From: Asterionellopsis glacialis
Lineage: Eukaryota; Bacillariophyta; Plagiogrammaphyceae; Rhaphoneidales; Asterionellopsidaceae
Direction of reading: 5' to 3'
NCBI GenBank assembly: GCA_014885115.2
Contig: WKLE02005301.1
Coordinates: 1 to 14,791, forward strand
DNA length: 14,791 nt
The notes below the pieces were generated by a model. The model searched no databases. It worked only from the letters and a program-made list of their open reading frames with translations, and was not told where the DNA came from. The translations under genes were made by a program, and so were the position numbers. Shown in pieces: positions 1 through 9,264 of this stretch (position 1 is the stretch's first letter; the number at the start of each line of letters is the position of its first letter).

Positions 1-849
1 ACTTGATTTGTCCTTGGAGAATGGCATGCTCCATGTGGCCTGTGCCTGTAAAACCCAGATGAAAGTATATGGCTGTTTTTCCAAAGGATGTATTCTGTGC
101 TAGTCAATAATGCTCTTTCAAATGGCAGAGTAGATGTGAATGGTTGGTGTCAGCATCTCTGACTTCCTTCCATACTGTGCTTTGCTTGGGTGGTTTATTG
201 TATGCTGGTACTTTGATGAAGTAGACCAAGCTTCGGTTCTTGTTTGATAGATCTTGTGCTATATTTTGATATATGCGCTTGCTAGATTCACTTGCTGCTA
301 AATTTGATACCGCTTGAGCTACACTTATATTATTGTCCTGAGCCACATTGATAGCTTTCTCTCTTTGCCATTCTTCCCAATGGTGGGATGCTTCTTTTTG
401 TATAGCTGTAAGCTGAGTCTTGGACTGGGATATATCAAAGATTTTATTTGTTTTATGTTCATTACTCTACCTTGAATATCATGTGATATGTCAAGTTCAT
501 CTTTCAGATGTTGGATGATTGTTTGTAGGTTAACTGATGGTAATAATAAGTTTGATAACCTTGTCTTCTAGTATCATAGTAGCTGTCCTGCCTGTATCAG
601 TTTTACAGATATCGGGTATCCATATGGTTTATGGCTCACTTTGGCTTCTGCTGCATGAACAAAATCCGTGAATGTTTTGTCAATCTTGTCCAGCAATTCT
701 TGATGACTTTGATGCCATCAATTTATCGGTACCTTCAATAATTGTTGTAGCTTTTGGTGGATTTGCTGGTTAGTACACTCTCTTCTTACTGCCTCTTTGA
801 GTGCTTCTACACGTTTCTTGTTCTGTGATGACAGTTTTCTTGGTCATAT

Positions 850-1430
850 ATTTTTTAATTCCGTCATTGAGCTTCTGCAGATGTTATTGACTTTGACATC
901 AGCATATAGACCGCAATTATCTGTACAGATTCCTAGTTCAAAAGCTAGTACTCCAGCATTGATAGTGTTTGTTGCTACTTTTGGACATCCATAGATATGA
1001 TCTATTTGATGAGTGCCTCTGGTATATGTCTTGGGACATCCTTCTTCATGCATCAGGTGATGAAGATAAGTCATTTGTAGACTATCCATCGTTCCACATA
1101 GTTTCAAGTTTGGAGAGATACATTCCTCATTCGCATCCATCACTATGATGACAGCTTTGCTGTTGTGGCATCGGGTCATAACAAATGTTTTTAGATCTTC
1201 AAGGAGTGATTTTGTTGATCTGGCTGTGGTGTTGTATCAAGTAATAGTACCAATTGTTGAGCGTGTGCTGTCAAGTCTCCAGTCTGCCCTTTTCTTGGCA
1301 TACCCTGTATGCTGTTATTATGGTTAGATTTGTGTCACCTCTCATTGTCTGCCACGTCCATTGCCCTAAGTCATTGCATTTTGAAGTTGGAATTATTGTG
1401 TGACCATCTGATTCACAAAATATTTAAAAT
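850..1430 (-). pseudogene. EEP-family endonuclease domain of the left retrotransposon
   Basis: In non-LTR elements this domain nicks target DNA to prime reverse transcription. The minus-strand translation shows the family blocks in order: a Ser-Asp-x-x-x...Leu-Gly-x-Trp block near 1400, ITAYRVCQ near 1310, a hydrophobic run ending in MDANEE near 1140, a TYTRGTHQIDHIYG block near 1010, and TDNCGLYADV near 910. The usual last block is Ser-Asp-His-Arg-Gly. Here the His is Asn and the Arg is Cys, so the catalytic histidine is lost. The piece at 844-1179 is the longest open stretch; frames change upstream of it and a stop lies near 1240. Assignment to the EEP fold is solid; the exact retroelement clade is not. 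Confidence 0.75.
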
Positions 1431-1439
1431 TGCTCTTAA

Positions 1440-1645
1440 TTAGGTCTTCAAAAACTGAGCGTTGTTCCTCTAGAGCTTGTTTATGATTTTTCTTGAACTA
1501 CTTCTAGAGTTTGTTGCAGTTTGGCATTTCTCTAGGTAACTTCAGATAGTTTGTCATTTAATGTGTTGAACTTTTGGAGACTCTGTTCCCTTTCAGTCTT
1601 GTATTCTTGTTTCAATTCCTCAAACCATCCCTGAACTTAATGTGG
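1440..1645 (-). pseudogene. Coiled-coil segment upstream of the endonuclease
   Basis: The minus-strand translation is dense in Glu, Lys, Gln and Leu, for example WFEELKQEYKTEREQSLQKF, and continues through two in-frame stops and one frame change to a second helical block before the EEP domain. Heptad-like hydrophobic spacing suggests a coiled coil, which in many non-LTR elements mediates ORF1 protein multimerisation. The right-hand retroelement has a matching coiled coil at 12418-12636, so the two elements share this architecture even though their sequences differ. Confidence 0.5.
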
Positions 1646-1894
1646 CAATGGAAGCGCCGTCATCAGCCTGTCCATTTGATTGGGAGGATGTTCCTAAATT
1701 CTTGAACTCGGGTTCTCTATTTTGTAGGCATTTGTTTCAGGCTGCTCTTGAGACATTCAATTGCAGGAATCGATTGTTTTTAAGGCATTGATCCTTGACC
1801 TGAATTTGACCTTTTTTATCTATTCTGTTTTGGAACACACTTGTTGTTCTCACTACATTATATCGTGATTTGTTTAATGAGTGGATAGGAGCTA

Positions 1895-3120
1895 GACTCT
1901 GATAACTTCAATATTGTTGATCAAACCGCCATTGCTGGATTCAAGTATCTTTCAGGGCAGAATGAAAACTCTCAAAAATCTACTAACAAGTTGCCCTTTA
2001 ACTACCAGACTTTTGTCTTCCAAGGCACAGACCTCCAAGAATTTTTTTATATTTCTCTGCATGAGTTGGTGAATTTGAAATTGGATGAGCAAATTGTTAA
2101 GCCATTCATTCAATATTTATCTAAACAAGAGGTGCAACCAGAAAAACCAACTGGTTGAAAAAAAACAAGATTTGTTGTATCTTTTGTCCAAGCCAAATAT
2201 TTTTTAAAACATAACAATCCTGACAATGACAATTCAGTTGATATGCCAGAGCAACTTGACAACATCATCTACAACAAAACTTTGTGATTCTTCAAAACAA
2301 TCTTTGATGTTGATGAACAAGAATGGATCAAAAAGAGTTTGGACTGCTCTGGGTTGATCTTTCTTCATTGTAAACAGATCCCAAAAATTCTGGTGATCCC
2401 AAATATGTTTTTACTCACACCAATATAGTTGGTTGCATTGCTTACTTTTCCACGGACTCCAGTATCTTTATCAACTTGTTAGCATCAAACACAGAGACAA
2501 GACCTACTGATATCATCCAAAATACCCAATTGTATCCAATAGTTTTGTCAAAGCATCAAGAAGTTCTGAAAAAACGAAAAGTTTCCAATTATACCTCAAG
2601 AATGAAGAATTTTAGCAATTCTGATGTTTTTTTTTGCTAAGATTTTGCCAGGCTTTTGCTGGTCAAGTAAACCTTTTTGAACAAGCACTTAATCAAACTG
2701 ACCTTAGCCATGTGGAATTGTATGCTCAGATCTCCCAGAGACTTTAAATTGTTCGGCAGTTCAACAATTGCAACAATTTTATTGAAATTTAAAAGGAAGA
2801 ACTTGATCTTAAAGATCCTGGCACTGCCAAAAATCTTGATAGAAAAAGGACAACAAGTTGGAACTACAAGGTTGCAAAATTGTTGCTAGATGATTTGTAT
2901 GAACATTGTTTCATGGATAAGTTTAAAGAGGCTGAATATGATGGGTGTGTAAATGGAGCATGTTACCTTCATTATATTAATTATTCAAACTACAAAGAAC
3001 CAATGATATTAGACCAACACATGCAGCCATTTTTGGAACTGTACAATTGGCCAGCCAACTTCAAATATGGTATATAACAAGAAACACTATCAGCTTTAAA
3101 ACCACTACCTTCCAAAGAGC
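1895..3120 (+). pseudogene. N-terminal region of the large protein, unrecognised
   Basis: No known domain is recognised. The translation reads in one frame to about 2350 with two TGA stops, in a second to about 2630 with a TAA at 2371, and in a third thereafter. Distinctive segments include a Lys-Leu-Pro-Phe...Phe-Gln-Gly block near 2000, a stretch reading YVFTHTNIVGCIAYF near 2405, a Leu-rich helical block near 2660-2750, and DDLYEHCFMDKFKEAEYDG at about 2889-2945. The region is mostly alpha-helical in character, and the frame changes coincide with T or A runs. It is called coding because amino-acid-like composition continues smoothly into the zinc fingers downstream. Confidence 0.5.
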
Positions 3121-3149
3121 AAAGAAGTGATAGTGATGTAACTTTTGTT

Positions 3150-3551
3150 TGTGGCAGCTGTCAAAAATTTGATAATCATGTTCACCCAGACCTGAAATGT
3201 GTGTACTGTTTACAGCCCTGCCATGTCAAATGCTGTAGGTACTTGGATGATGAAGATACCAATCTTGGTTTGACAGTCTATGTGGAACAGCATCCCAAGA
3301 TTATTGTTTGTGAGAGTTGCAAAAATGAAAGAAATGCTCCAAATTTGTGTCATTGTAGAAGAACTTCTAAATTTGACAGTGACAAAGACATTGTTGGTGT
3401 ACTCTGCAAGTCTCCCCACAAACATTTTTATGAAGGAAAAATCCTCAAATGCATAGGCTGTGGGGAAACAAGTCATTCAACCTGTGTCAAGTGGGTTCCA
3501 GACAAAAGGAAAAAGAGCCCCTTTTTACATGCTCCTTTCTGTTTATCCTGT
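3150..3551 (+). pseudogene. Paired PHD-like zinc fingers
   Basis: A 510-bp stretch without stops (3078-3587) encodes two Cys/His clusters. The first runs CGSC, a His, CVYC, then HVKC and finally CESC. The second runs CHC, Cys, His, CIGC, then HSTC and finally CLSC at 3540-3551. The spacing of Cys pairs followed by His-x-x-Cys and a terminal Cys-x-x-Cys is that of PHD-type C4HC3 fingers. These usually bind histone tails and, in transposons, may tether the element or its products to chromatin. All the zinc ligands visible here are intact despite the broken surroundings. An alternative is a RING-like treble-clef pair; the missing canonical Trp before the last pair argues against a textbook PHD finger. 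Confidence 0.6.
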
Positions 3552-3924
3552 GAGCATCATCACTGGTATCCTGATGATCGTCAAATCTGAGAATTGAATC
3601 ATTCTTTATAAGCAGGTATTCAAGACATCTCCAAGAAATCTTTTGCTAGCAACTATTATAGTAAGATTGATAAGAAAACTGGCTATCACTTAGGAATTCA
3701 GTTCTCTGCCCAAGAAGCGCTTGAAAATTTTCAAGAAACTCAAACAGAATTCCAAGAAATTTGTAGAAAAATTCCACCAGTACATCCTCTTCAGATGTAT
3801 AAATTTTTGTACCCTTCGCTATCAATGGAAACAACATCACCTGAGCAACAAAAAATTTGGGACATATCCAAGAAACCAAGTTTTGTACCAGTTACCTTAA
3901 TTGTACTTGATGGTTTATGCCTTT

Positions 3925-4560
3925 GAAAAAAAAACTTTTTTAAATGATGCAATTGTTGGTGCTTACACAGCTGTTTTGAATAACCTTATGGTTCAAAATA
4001 GAAATGCATTGTTTATTCCACCACCAACAAGTTATGGGTGAAAGGATGACACCCCCAAACAAAATCTTAACTCATTGAGAGTTGCAGCAAGTTATACATG
4101 TGGTCAAAACTTTCTAATTTCCAAGGCTTTTTCGTTAGGATATTGCATGGTATATTTCCAACTCTGTCCAGCTGGAGAAATACATTGGATTGGCGTCAGT
4201 GTGGAAAGATCAGTAATTTTTGTTGGTAGTAAATGAAAGACAAAAACAGCACAACATGTTTTTAGATATGATATTCATGATAGCTTGGAAAGCTCTACAA
4301 AGCCATCTCTGACTATAGCAAGAACAAGTAACCTTGAAGCTTTCTCAAAAACCCTGTTTGGCATTTCTACTGTAGAAACAATCTCAAGATGGAATAAACA
4401 AAAAAGTTGTACACAGGATGACACTAGTTCTTGTGGTTTACATCAGTGTATTTTTATGAAAGAAATAGCACTTGGAAAAGAAGAATGGGGCATGGGAAAG
4501 GTTGTGGATGTCGAGCTCTGGAGACTGGATATAGTACACAGGATTCTCAACTTGCAAGGA
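3925..4560 (+). pseudogene. Ulp1-type (C48) cysteine peptidase domain
   Basis: Ulp1 peptidases cleave SUMO or related ubiquitin-like tags and are recurrent passengers of eukaryotic DNA transposons. The order expected for the fold is visible: a Leu-Asn-Asp block at the substrate entrance (3940-3948), a beta strand ending HWIGVSVE with the His at 4183-4185, a catalytic Asp in HDS at 4279-4281, and QDDTSSCGLH with Gln and the Cys at 4432-4434. All four key residues are therefore retained. The segment is broken by TGA codons near 4038 and 4234, and the frame enters by a shift in the A/T run at 3925-3940. It lies directly downstream of the zinc fingers in the same gene. The family call rests on motif order only. 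Confidence 0.66.
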
Positions 4561-5110
4561 TCATATTCAAAAGTTCTTTCTGACACTGGCAAAAAGGATG
4601 AAGTTACTGATATATACTATGACACAACAGAGCCAACAGCACCAGATTTGGAAATTTCCACAGATGATCCAGAAGACCCGCCAAATCTTTTTACTCAATC
4701 TCCAGAAATGAATTCACCTGAGTCAAAGAACCCACCAGATTCAAATCCTGTTGAACATCCCATTCAAGAGAAACTACCAGATTCAAAAAAAGATGAACAC
4801 TCTATTCAAGAGAAACCACCATCTACGGACAAAGAACCTTGAAAAAAATCTCAGAAAAAGAAATCTACTGATCAGGTTGCTGACACTAAACAAATCCCTA
4901 TAGATAATGATGGAGAGTCTAACAAAAAAAAGAAATCTCCAGAGTCTGATGACCCTATATAAATCCATGACAACAATGATCAAGAGTCTTAAAAAAAAAG
5001 AAATATCAGAAAAAGAAATCATCTACTGATAAGGCTTTGGATACCAAAGAAAACCCTTAAGACAAAGATCAAGAGTCTGAATCAGAATTTGATGGCACTG
5101 AAGAATACAG
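4561..5110 (+). pseudogene. Low-complexity Lys/Asp/Glu/Ser linker of the large protein
   Basis: The translation is dominated by Lys runs, Asp, Glu, Ser and Pro and looks disordered. Besides the 42-bp repeat, looser repeats of a KKKSxTD-like and a DQES-like motif recur at about 4850-4890, 4970-5030 and 5065. In-frame stops lie at about 4840 (TGA), 4960, 4988 and 5059 (TAA), and one frame change occurs in the A run near 4990. Lys-rich tracts of this kind could serve as nuclear localisation signals or SUMO targets; that is a guess. Confidence 0.5.
4732..4839 (+). repeat. 42-bp in-frame tandem repeat in the linker
   Basis: Two full units (4732-4773 and 4774-4815) and a partial third encode a 14-residue motif of the form x-P-D-S-x-x-x-E-H-x-I-Q-E-K. 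The units differ at several positions but keep length and frame, so the repeat arose while the gene was still coding or before it decayed far. It sits in the Pro/Ser/Asp/Lys-rich linker after the peptidase domain. Confidence 0.7.
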
Positions 5111-6050
5111 AGATGACAATCCTAAGAAACAGTCTGTATATCCAAGGGGTACTCCTATTCATATGCAAAAGCATTGGTGGTCTGATTACACTAATGAAGA
5201 GGGTAAAAAGGTTGGAAAATGGTTAAGTGACCATGATCTGAAGAAGAAGCGCAAATTGGAAAGAGAATTGTTGCGGCTTACCAAAAAAACTCAAAGCATT
5301 ACAAGGGTGAACAAAAGAAAACATGATTATCTTATGAATGAAATTATGGCGCTAACAAAACAACAAGCAGCTTGGAATGCATGTGCACCAATAAAAGATC
5401 AGCTTCAACAAAGATAGAAGGATGCATATGCCCGCAGACTCAAAGACAAAGGTAAAGCTGCTATTGACTGACCTGTAGTTCCTATCTTGGAAGTCACAGA
5501 TCAAGATGTCCTAGATGATTGCAATGAAAGGAAGGAGGATGACAAGAAAATGGCAGAGGAAGATAGTTTCCCTGGGTTTATGACTGATAAAGCCCTATTA
5601 GCATATTTAAGAAAGCAGTACTTCCTATGGAGAGTGAATGGATGACTGGAAAAAGCTTTTGGTGTCTCAATGATTTAGGCATAAAAAAACGCATTCTTCC
5701 TATGAAGATTTTAAGGAGGATATCAAAATCAGAATTGAATAGTTAGAACAGGACCTAAAGAGAGTTTCCAAGCATTTGCAATGTGAAAAACAAAGAGAAA
5801 TCAACAAGTTGAAAAAGGAAAGAGATGATTTTGATAACACGATTGAGAAGGAACTGCAATTTTGGCTAACAGAACCAATTATATCAATGTGGAATGTACC
5901 AGCAAGGAAAAAGGGTCATAGAACCATCCCTGGATATTATAGGGGAAAATCTGACAAAGGAACTCCAGAATCATTGAATACAGAATGGTTTAATCAAAAC
6001 ATCAGTGCAGAAATGAGAAATGTTCTTCAATCCAATGCCAGAAGATGATA
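5111..6050 (+). pseudogene. Charged helical region of the large protein
   Basis: Long runs of Lys, Glu and Arg with regular Leu, such as LKKKRKLERELLRLTKK near 5240 and INKLKKERDDFDNTIEKEL near 5800, suggest coiled coils. A short aromatic block (WMTGKSFWCLNDLGIKK, 5640-5690) lies between two frameshifts. Another conserved-looking segment reads PARKKGHRTIPGYYRGKSD near 5900. TAG at 5415, TGA at about 5469, TAG at about 5752 and TGA at 6046 interrupt it. No family is recognised. Confidence 0.5.
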
Positions 6051-6087
6051 TGATCTTCCACCAGGTGATGTTCAAAATATTCACTTC

Positions 6088-6573
6088 AAAGATATTTCAA
6101 AATTGAAAGTACCAGATGCCCCCAAGTGTGTCTATCAGCAAAATGACCAGTGCACATGTGTTTTTAGAAGTTTTGCAAGCTGTCTTCATCAAATTGGACA
6201 TGAACCAATGGCAGCTCGGATTCAAGCTGTAGCTACAAAACAGTCATTGAAAATTAATAATCTGGAGCGTCTTCAAGTGGTAGTAGAATCCAGTCTTGGA
6301 AAAAGCTTGCTGTGTCCAAAAATACAAAAAGGCAAGCTTGATCTTTTAGAGCCTAAGCAGCAATAGAAAAGGGTTGGTAAAGCTCCTCCAACAATTGTAG
6401 TCCTGCAGGGTCATGATGTTGGAACAGAACATGCTGTAACAGTTTATGAGAGTAATTGGCTTTTTGATTCAAATGTTGATGTTGCATTGCCACTCACAAG
6501 AGATATTCTTGATTGGTGTGTACAGGGTAAATATGTTTGTGTGCACAAAGCTGTAAGTTTGTACAAACATTAG
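6088..6573 (+). pseudogene. C-terminal module with Cys, His and Asp in papain-like order
   Basis: The final module carries QNDQCTCVFRSFASCLHQIG with Cys at 6151-6153 and 6157-6159. About 95 residues later it has a strand with TEHAVTVYE (His at 6430-6432) and then WLFDSNVDVALPLT (Asp at 6466-6468). A Cys on a helix, a His starting a strand and an Asp/Asn after the next strand is the order found in papain-like peptidases, including OTU and bacteriocin-processing relatives. A similar HAV...IFDAN...LPL pattern is, to my recollection, common in uncharacterised diatom proteins. Only one stop (TAG, 6364-6366) interrupts it. Peptidase activity is inference; it could be a non-catalytic relative. Confidence 0.5.
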
Positions 6574-6656
6574 CTAAAAAGAAAAAAAATGAAAGAAAGA
6601 AATTACATAAGCAAAGAAAAGGAATCTCAGTATAAATATATTTTAGATATGATGCA
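6574..6656. other. Short AT-rich gap between convergent genes
   Basis: The two convergent reading frames end 83 bp apart. The gap is A-rich and would hold both polyadenylation regions; AAAAAAAATGAAAG and TATAAATATA occur but no clear AATAAA was found on the plus strand. Such close convergence is typical of compact mobile elements. Confidence 0.5.
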
Positions 6657-7869
6657 TTAAAATTCATCAATCCATTCTATTTTTGGTTTAACAACAAAAA
6701 CCTTGGACTTATCATCATTGCTACTTTCAATAGTTTTGGATATAGTATTCTCCACAACATAAGCAGGTGCCACTATGTTTTCTATCTTGATCATAATATA
6801 TATCCATTCTCCACATGCACTACATTCCATCTGTGCTGTATTTAAAAGCACTGTATGTTCTTCAACCGCTCTAGTAGAACAAATTGCTTTGGCATAGATA
6901 CCAGCATTGTATCCTTGTTTGTCCACTTTAGGTACTTCAACAAAACACCATAACTTGACTATTCTTCTATAGACTATTTGGCTTGTTTGATAATAACCAA
7001 AATCATGCCAGGATCTTTGTGAGCGATAGGATGGATGTGCTTGAAATAATATTCCATCAAGAATATAAATTTCTGTCCCAATTGTGACAGACCTGCCTAC
7101 AACAGCTTCTAACACCTCTTCTCCAACAAAAGTTACTAAAGCAGAATCCAAAAAATAAGGTTTATGAAACCCAAAATTTGTAGTGTACTGTCATCATTAT
7201 GAATAATGTTCAGTGTGCATTAAGTGCCAGCAAAGGTACTAGGATTTTTTTTTTTAATCTTTCAAACTGAATTTTGTTTTCATTCACATAGTATTTAGCA
7301 AGGTCCAGTAGGTATTTTTCATAATATTGTACTGTTGTTTGCTCTGCTAGAACATCACAACGACTTTGTGTTGTTCTGGCTGGCTTTTTAGTATTGTCAA
7401 TATGATGATTTTCATTCCTTGCCCTGTTAATGTTTTCTGGACTACCAAAACATAAAATGTAATCCATAATATGACGTGTTTGATGAAACTTGGTTGTCTG
7501 AAGGCCTAAATTTTCTGTTTGTTGTATGGTACTTTTGTAATTTTTCATCCATGTAACAAATGTTTCTTTGTATGCAGGCACTGTGTTCAGATTTTTTGTT
7601 CCATATTTGATCCAAGCTTTGCAAGCCAGTAGTTGCTCAAATTGATGTATGTAGTGAGTAATCTCGTCATGTTTGTCATTGCCAGCTCTTTTGAGAAAAC
7701 AAGCTTTTCCAGCATGGGTTTGCCAGGTAATAACATATGCAAGCATTAGACCTTTATATTCAGCTGCTTTTATATTTTTTAAAGTCATTGAGGTGAAGCC
7801 TTTGTTGAAGGTGACAATAGGCATATCTCTATCACTTTCATGCAGGCAACATTTTTTTTTCAAAGACAT
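6657..7869 (-). pseudogene. DNA-transposon transposase, C-terminal half
   Basis: Two minus-strand open stretches, 7869-7210 (219 residues) and 7151-6657 (164 residues), are joined by a frameshift between 7210 and 7151. The first carries, at residues 127-170, a block with KFHQTRHIMDYIL, then FGSPENIN, a Glu-Asn-His-His step and a Lys-x-x-Ala-x-x-Thr-Gln turn. Its shape matches the conserved lysine-plus-histidine block near the C-terminus of CACTA/Plavaka-like and related transposases. The second carries QAHPSYRSQRSWHDFGYY (residues 38-55), like the 'hydrophobic-HPxYR-x-W-Asp' module that ends such proteins, and finishes VVKPKIEWIDEF. The upstream catalytic half was not found; the sequence before 7869 is AT-rich and unrelated. 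Superfamily placement (CACTA, Plavaka or KDZ-like) is uncertain. Confidence 0.62.
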
Positions 7870-8079
7870 AAATTACCTAACTATATAAAAAATAAACATG
7901 ACCAACACAGTATGAGTTTACACAACAGAAATTTTAATTTATCTGTATCACATAAATATATGACCCATTTTTCTGGTACATGAAGTATACACTTTTTTTT
8001 GTGACTCTGTACAATTTTTATGTATGTTCCAAAGAAAATATGCCAGTGAAGGACAGAATTTAAGTGACACACCAACTTT
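7870..8079. other. AT-rich non-coding stretch between minus-strand genes
   Basis: This stretch separates the transposase fragment from the C-terminus of the third protein. A minus-strand frame is open through it but the composition is Ile/Leu/Phe-rich noise. No repeat or RNA gene is apparent. It is where the missing N-terminal half of the transposase would be expected, either lost or hidden behind an intron. Confidence 0.35.
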
Positions 8080-8610
8080 TTTGATTGACTGATGGACAGA
8101 CTTTTTCTGGAGTGGCTAGAACTTCCTCTCTGATGTTGTGGTGATTTTTCTGCATTCGTTTTCTTTCTTTTTTCCTTGTTGACTTGATGTTGAGCCCTCA
8201 ATGCTTCCAATTCTTGAGCTGTCAATCTTGCTGGTGCTTTAATAGGGGGGTTATAATTCTTTCCCCAGTATTCAATTGTTCCTTGACTTCTTTCACAAGC
8301 AATTCTGGTTGGTTTATAGTCATCTACATATTATTTGCAAGACATGATTGTTTCTTCTTCTTGTTCAGGAGCTTGTACATCTGTTGAAAATGTACACTTT
8401 GTCATCTTGATTTTCAGTCACATTCTTCATTTTTTCTGCTTCCATCTTCAATCTTCTTTGTTCCCTCAAAATTCATGATTCATCTTCCAATGACTAGTCT
8501 GTAGTCTTCAATATCTTCCTTTGAATACTGCTTTACCATCCAGTCAGTTTTGGATAGAGCAATCATCAGAGATGACATTCTGGTCACTCCTGAATCAACT
8601 TTATATGACC
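8080..8610 (-). pseudogene. Third minus-strand protein, C-terminal fragment
   Basis: Coding resumes at 8610 on the minus strand just after TTTTGTTACTAG, which looks like a 3' splice site. Segments follow in three frames: MSSLMIALSKTDWMVKQYSK near 8570, an acidic helical stretch (ILREQRRLKMEAEKMKN) near 8460, and VDDYKPTRIACERSQGTIEYW near 8310. After these comes a Leu/Glu/Ala-rich helix and a Lys/Ser-rich tail to about 8090. Stops near 8490 and 8335 and at least two frame changes break it. No family is recognised. It precedes the transposase fragment and may be the tail of the protein whose other parts lie at 9340-10855. Confidence 0.42.
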
Positions 8611-9250
8611 CTAGTAACAAAATATATGTCGGAAATTCCAATAAAACAAAAGTGTCCCTTCAAGTCACCAGTCACGTAAATTTTGTGGTACAGAAAAAAT
8701 TAAAGCCAGCACATCATTTTTTTAAATAACACATTCATGCAAATTTTTTCTCAATTCAACATATTTCTTTTCACCCACCAAATTTATTTTTGCACCTGAC
8801 TTGCCCAAAAAATTGCATTTCTTGACATAAAAGAAAGTTTACAGACTCACTTAAAAATTTGCACCAACTGACATAAAAAATGTCAACTTGGCTTAATAAA
8901 CAAGAACAGACTGACATAAAAAATGAACTCTGATCCTTGCAAAAGTGTAGCAGTCACAAAAATTATGTTACACAAACAATTAAAAAGATTTCTGGTTGAC
9001 CCAGAAAAATATGTCATTCAGAGAAAAAAAATCTGCTTAAACAAAAAGGGTTGACTGTGTCAATAAAATCAAATGTGTTTGATGAAATAAATCATTTAAT
9101 ACTGCAGCAATATAAAATTGACCAGACAAATAAATTGTTGCTTTTGGATACAAAACAAAGTCACTGATTCATATAATAAAACTTACTACAATTATTTTGA
9201 ATTAAACTGAACATGTATTTCTGAAGAAATTCATTCTTTCACAACTTAAA
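8611..9250. other. AT-rich non-coding gap with diffuse short repeats
   Basis: No coding signal was found on either strand. The word TGACATAAAA recurs at 8823, 8869 and 8912, and TTGCACC before CTGAC recurs near 8790 and 8858. A looser pair, CAGTCAC...AAATT...GTTACA-like, lies near 8670 and 8953. The gap sits between two minus-strand coding fragments and begins (minus sense) after the GARQD-like end near 9270. It may be a long intron or an inserted, decayed non-autonomous element. Confidence 0.35.
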
Positions 9251-9264
9251 CAGCAGTACTATGC

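Larger units (their letters stand above)
1..1880 (-). pseudogene. Non-LTR retrotransposon, broken; ORF with coiled coil and EEP endonuclease, runs off left edge
   Basis: Read on the minus strand, this stretch holds a decayed non-LTR retrotransposon protein. In order it has a Ser/Asn-rich start (about 1760-1650), a Glu/Gln/Lys-rich coiled coil (about 1640-1440), an EEP-type endonuclease domain (about 1430-850) and a charged helical linker (about 800-100). The linker ends in a segment like the one that precedes the reverse transcriptase in diatom-type elements, with a Trp-x-x-Val-Arg-Asp step and then a His/Tyr-rich NT.SFG-like end. The reverse transcriptase itself would lie left of base 1. Stops and frameshifts interrupt every segment, so no product is expected. 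On the coding strand it is rich in A and C. The 5' end near 1880 is inferred from where minus-strand coding similarity stops and the plus-strand gene begins; no target-site duplication was seen. Confidence 0.72.
1895..6573 (+). pseudogene. Large multidomain transposon-borne protein (PHD fingers, Ulp1 peptidase, C-terminal peptidase-like module), broken
   Basis: One long plus-strand gene can be followed for about 1,550 codons through roughly 18 in-frame stops of all three types and about six frameshifts, near 2350, 2630, 3930, 4990, 5625 and 5690. Several shifts sit in runs of A or T. Domain order: an unrecognised N-terminal region (1895-3100), paired PHD-like fingers (3150-3551), a Ulp1/C48-like peptidase (about 3940-4560), a low-complexity acidic/basic linker (4560-5110), a charged helical region (5110-6050) and a C-terminal Cys/His/Asp module (6100-6573). 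The last stop is TAG at 6571-6573. The first clear coding begins ELDSDNFNIVDQ at 1889-1924; an ATG at 1878 is a possible start one frame away. The gene converges on the transposase at 6657, which suggests both belonged to one element. Confidence 0.7.

Noticed and set aside
797..994. Plus-strand open frame of 65 codons
   Set aside because: It lies opposite the well-supported minus-strand endonuclease domain and has no recognisable features.
2140..2170. Poly(A) tail of a retrotransposed copy at the AAAAAAAAC run
   Set aside because: The run is only eight bases long, lies within continuous coding similarity, and has no matching duplication.
3210..3476. Minus-strand frame of 88 codons
   Set aside because: It is the shadow of the zinc-finger segment, whose Cys/His spacing is unmistakable on the plus strand.
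4783..5022. Minus-strand frame rich in Phe, Leu and Arg that looks membrane-like
   Set aside because: It is the complement of the Lys/Glu-rich linker; such linkers routinely give hydrophobic antisense frames.
1895..6573. Stop codon reassignment (alternative genetic code) as an explanation for the many in-frame stops
   Set aside because: All three stops occur inside otherwise coding segments and are mixed with frameshifts in A and T runs. No known code reads all three as sense throughout, so pseudogene decay is simpler.
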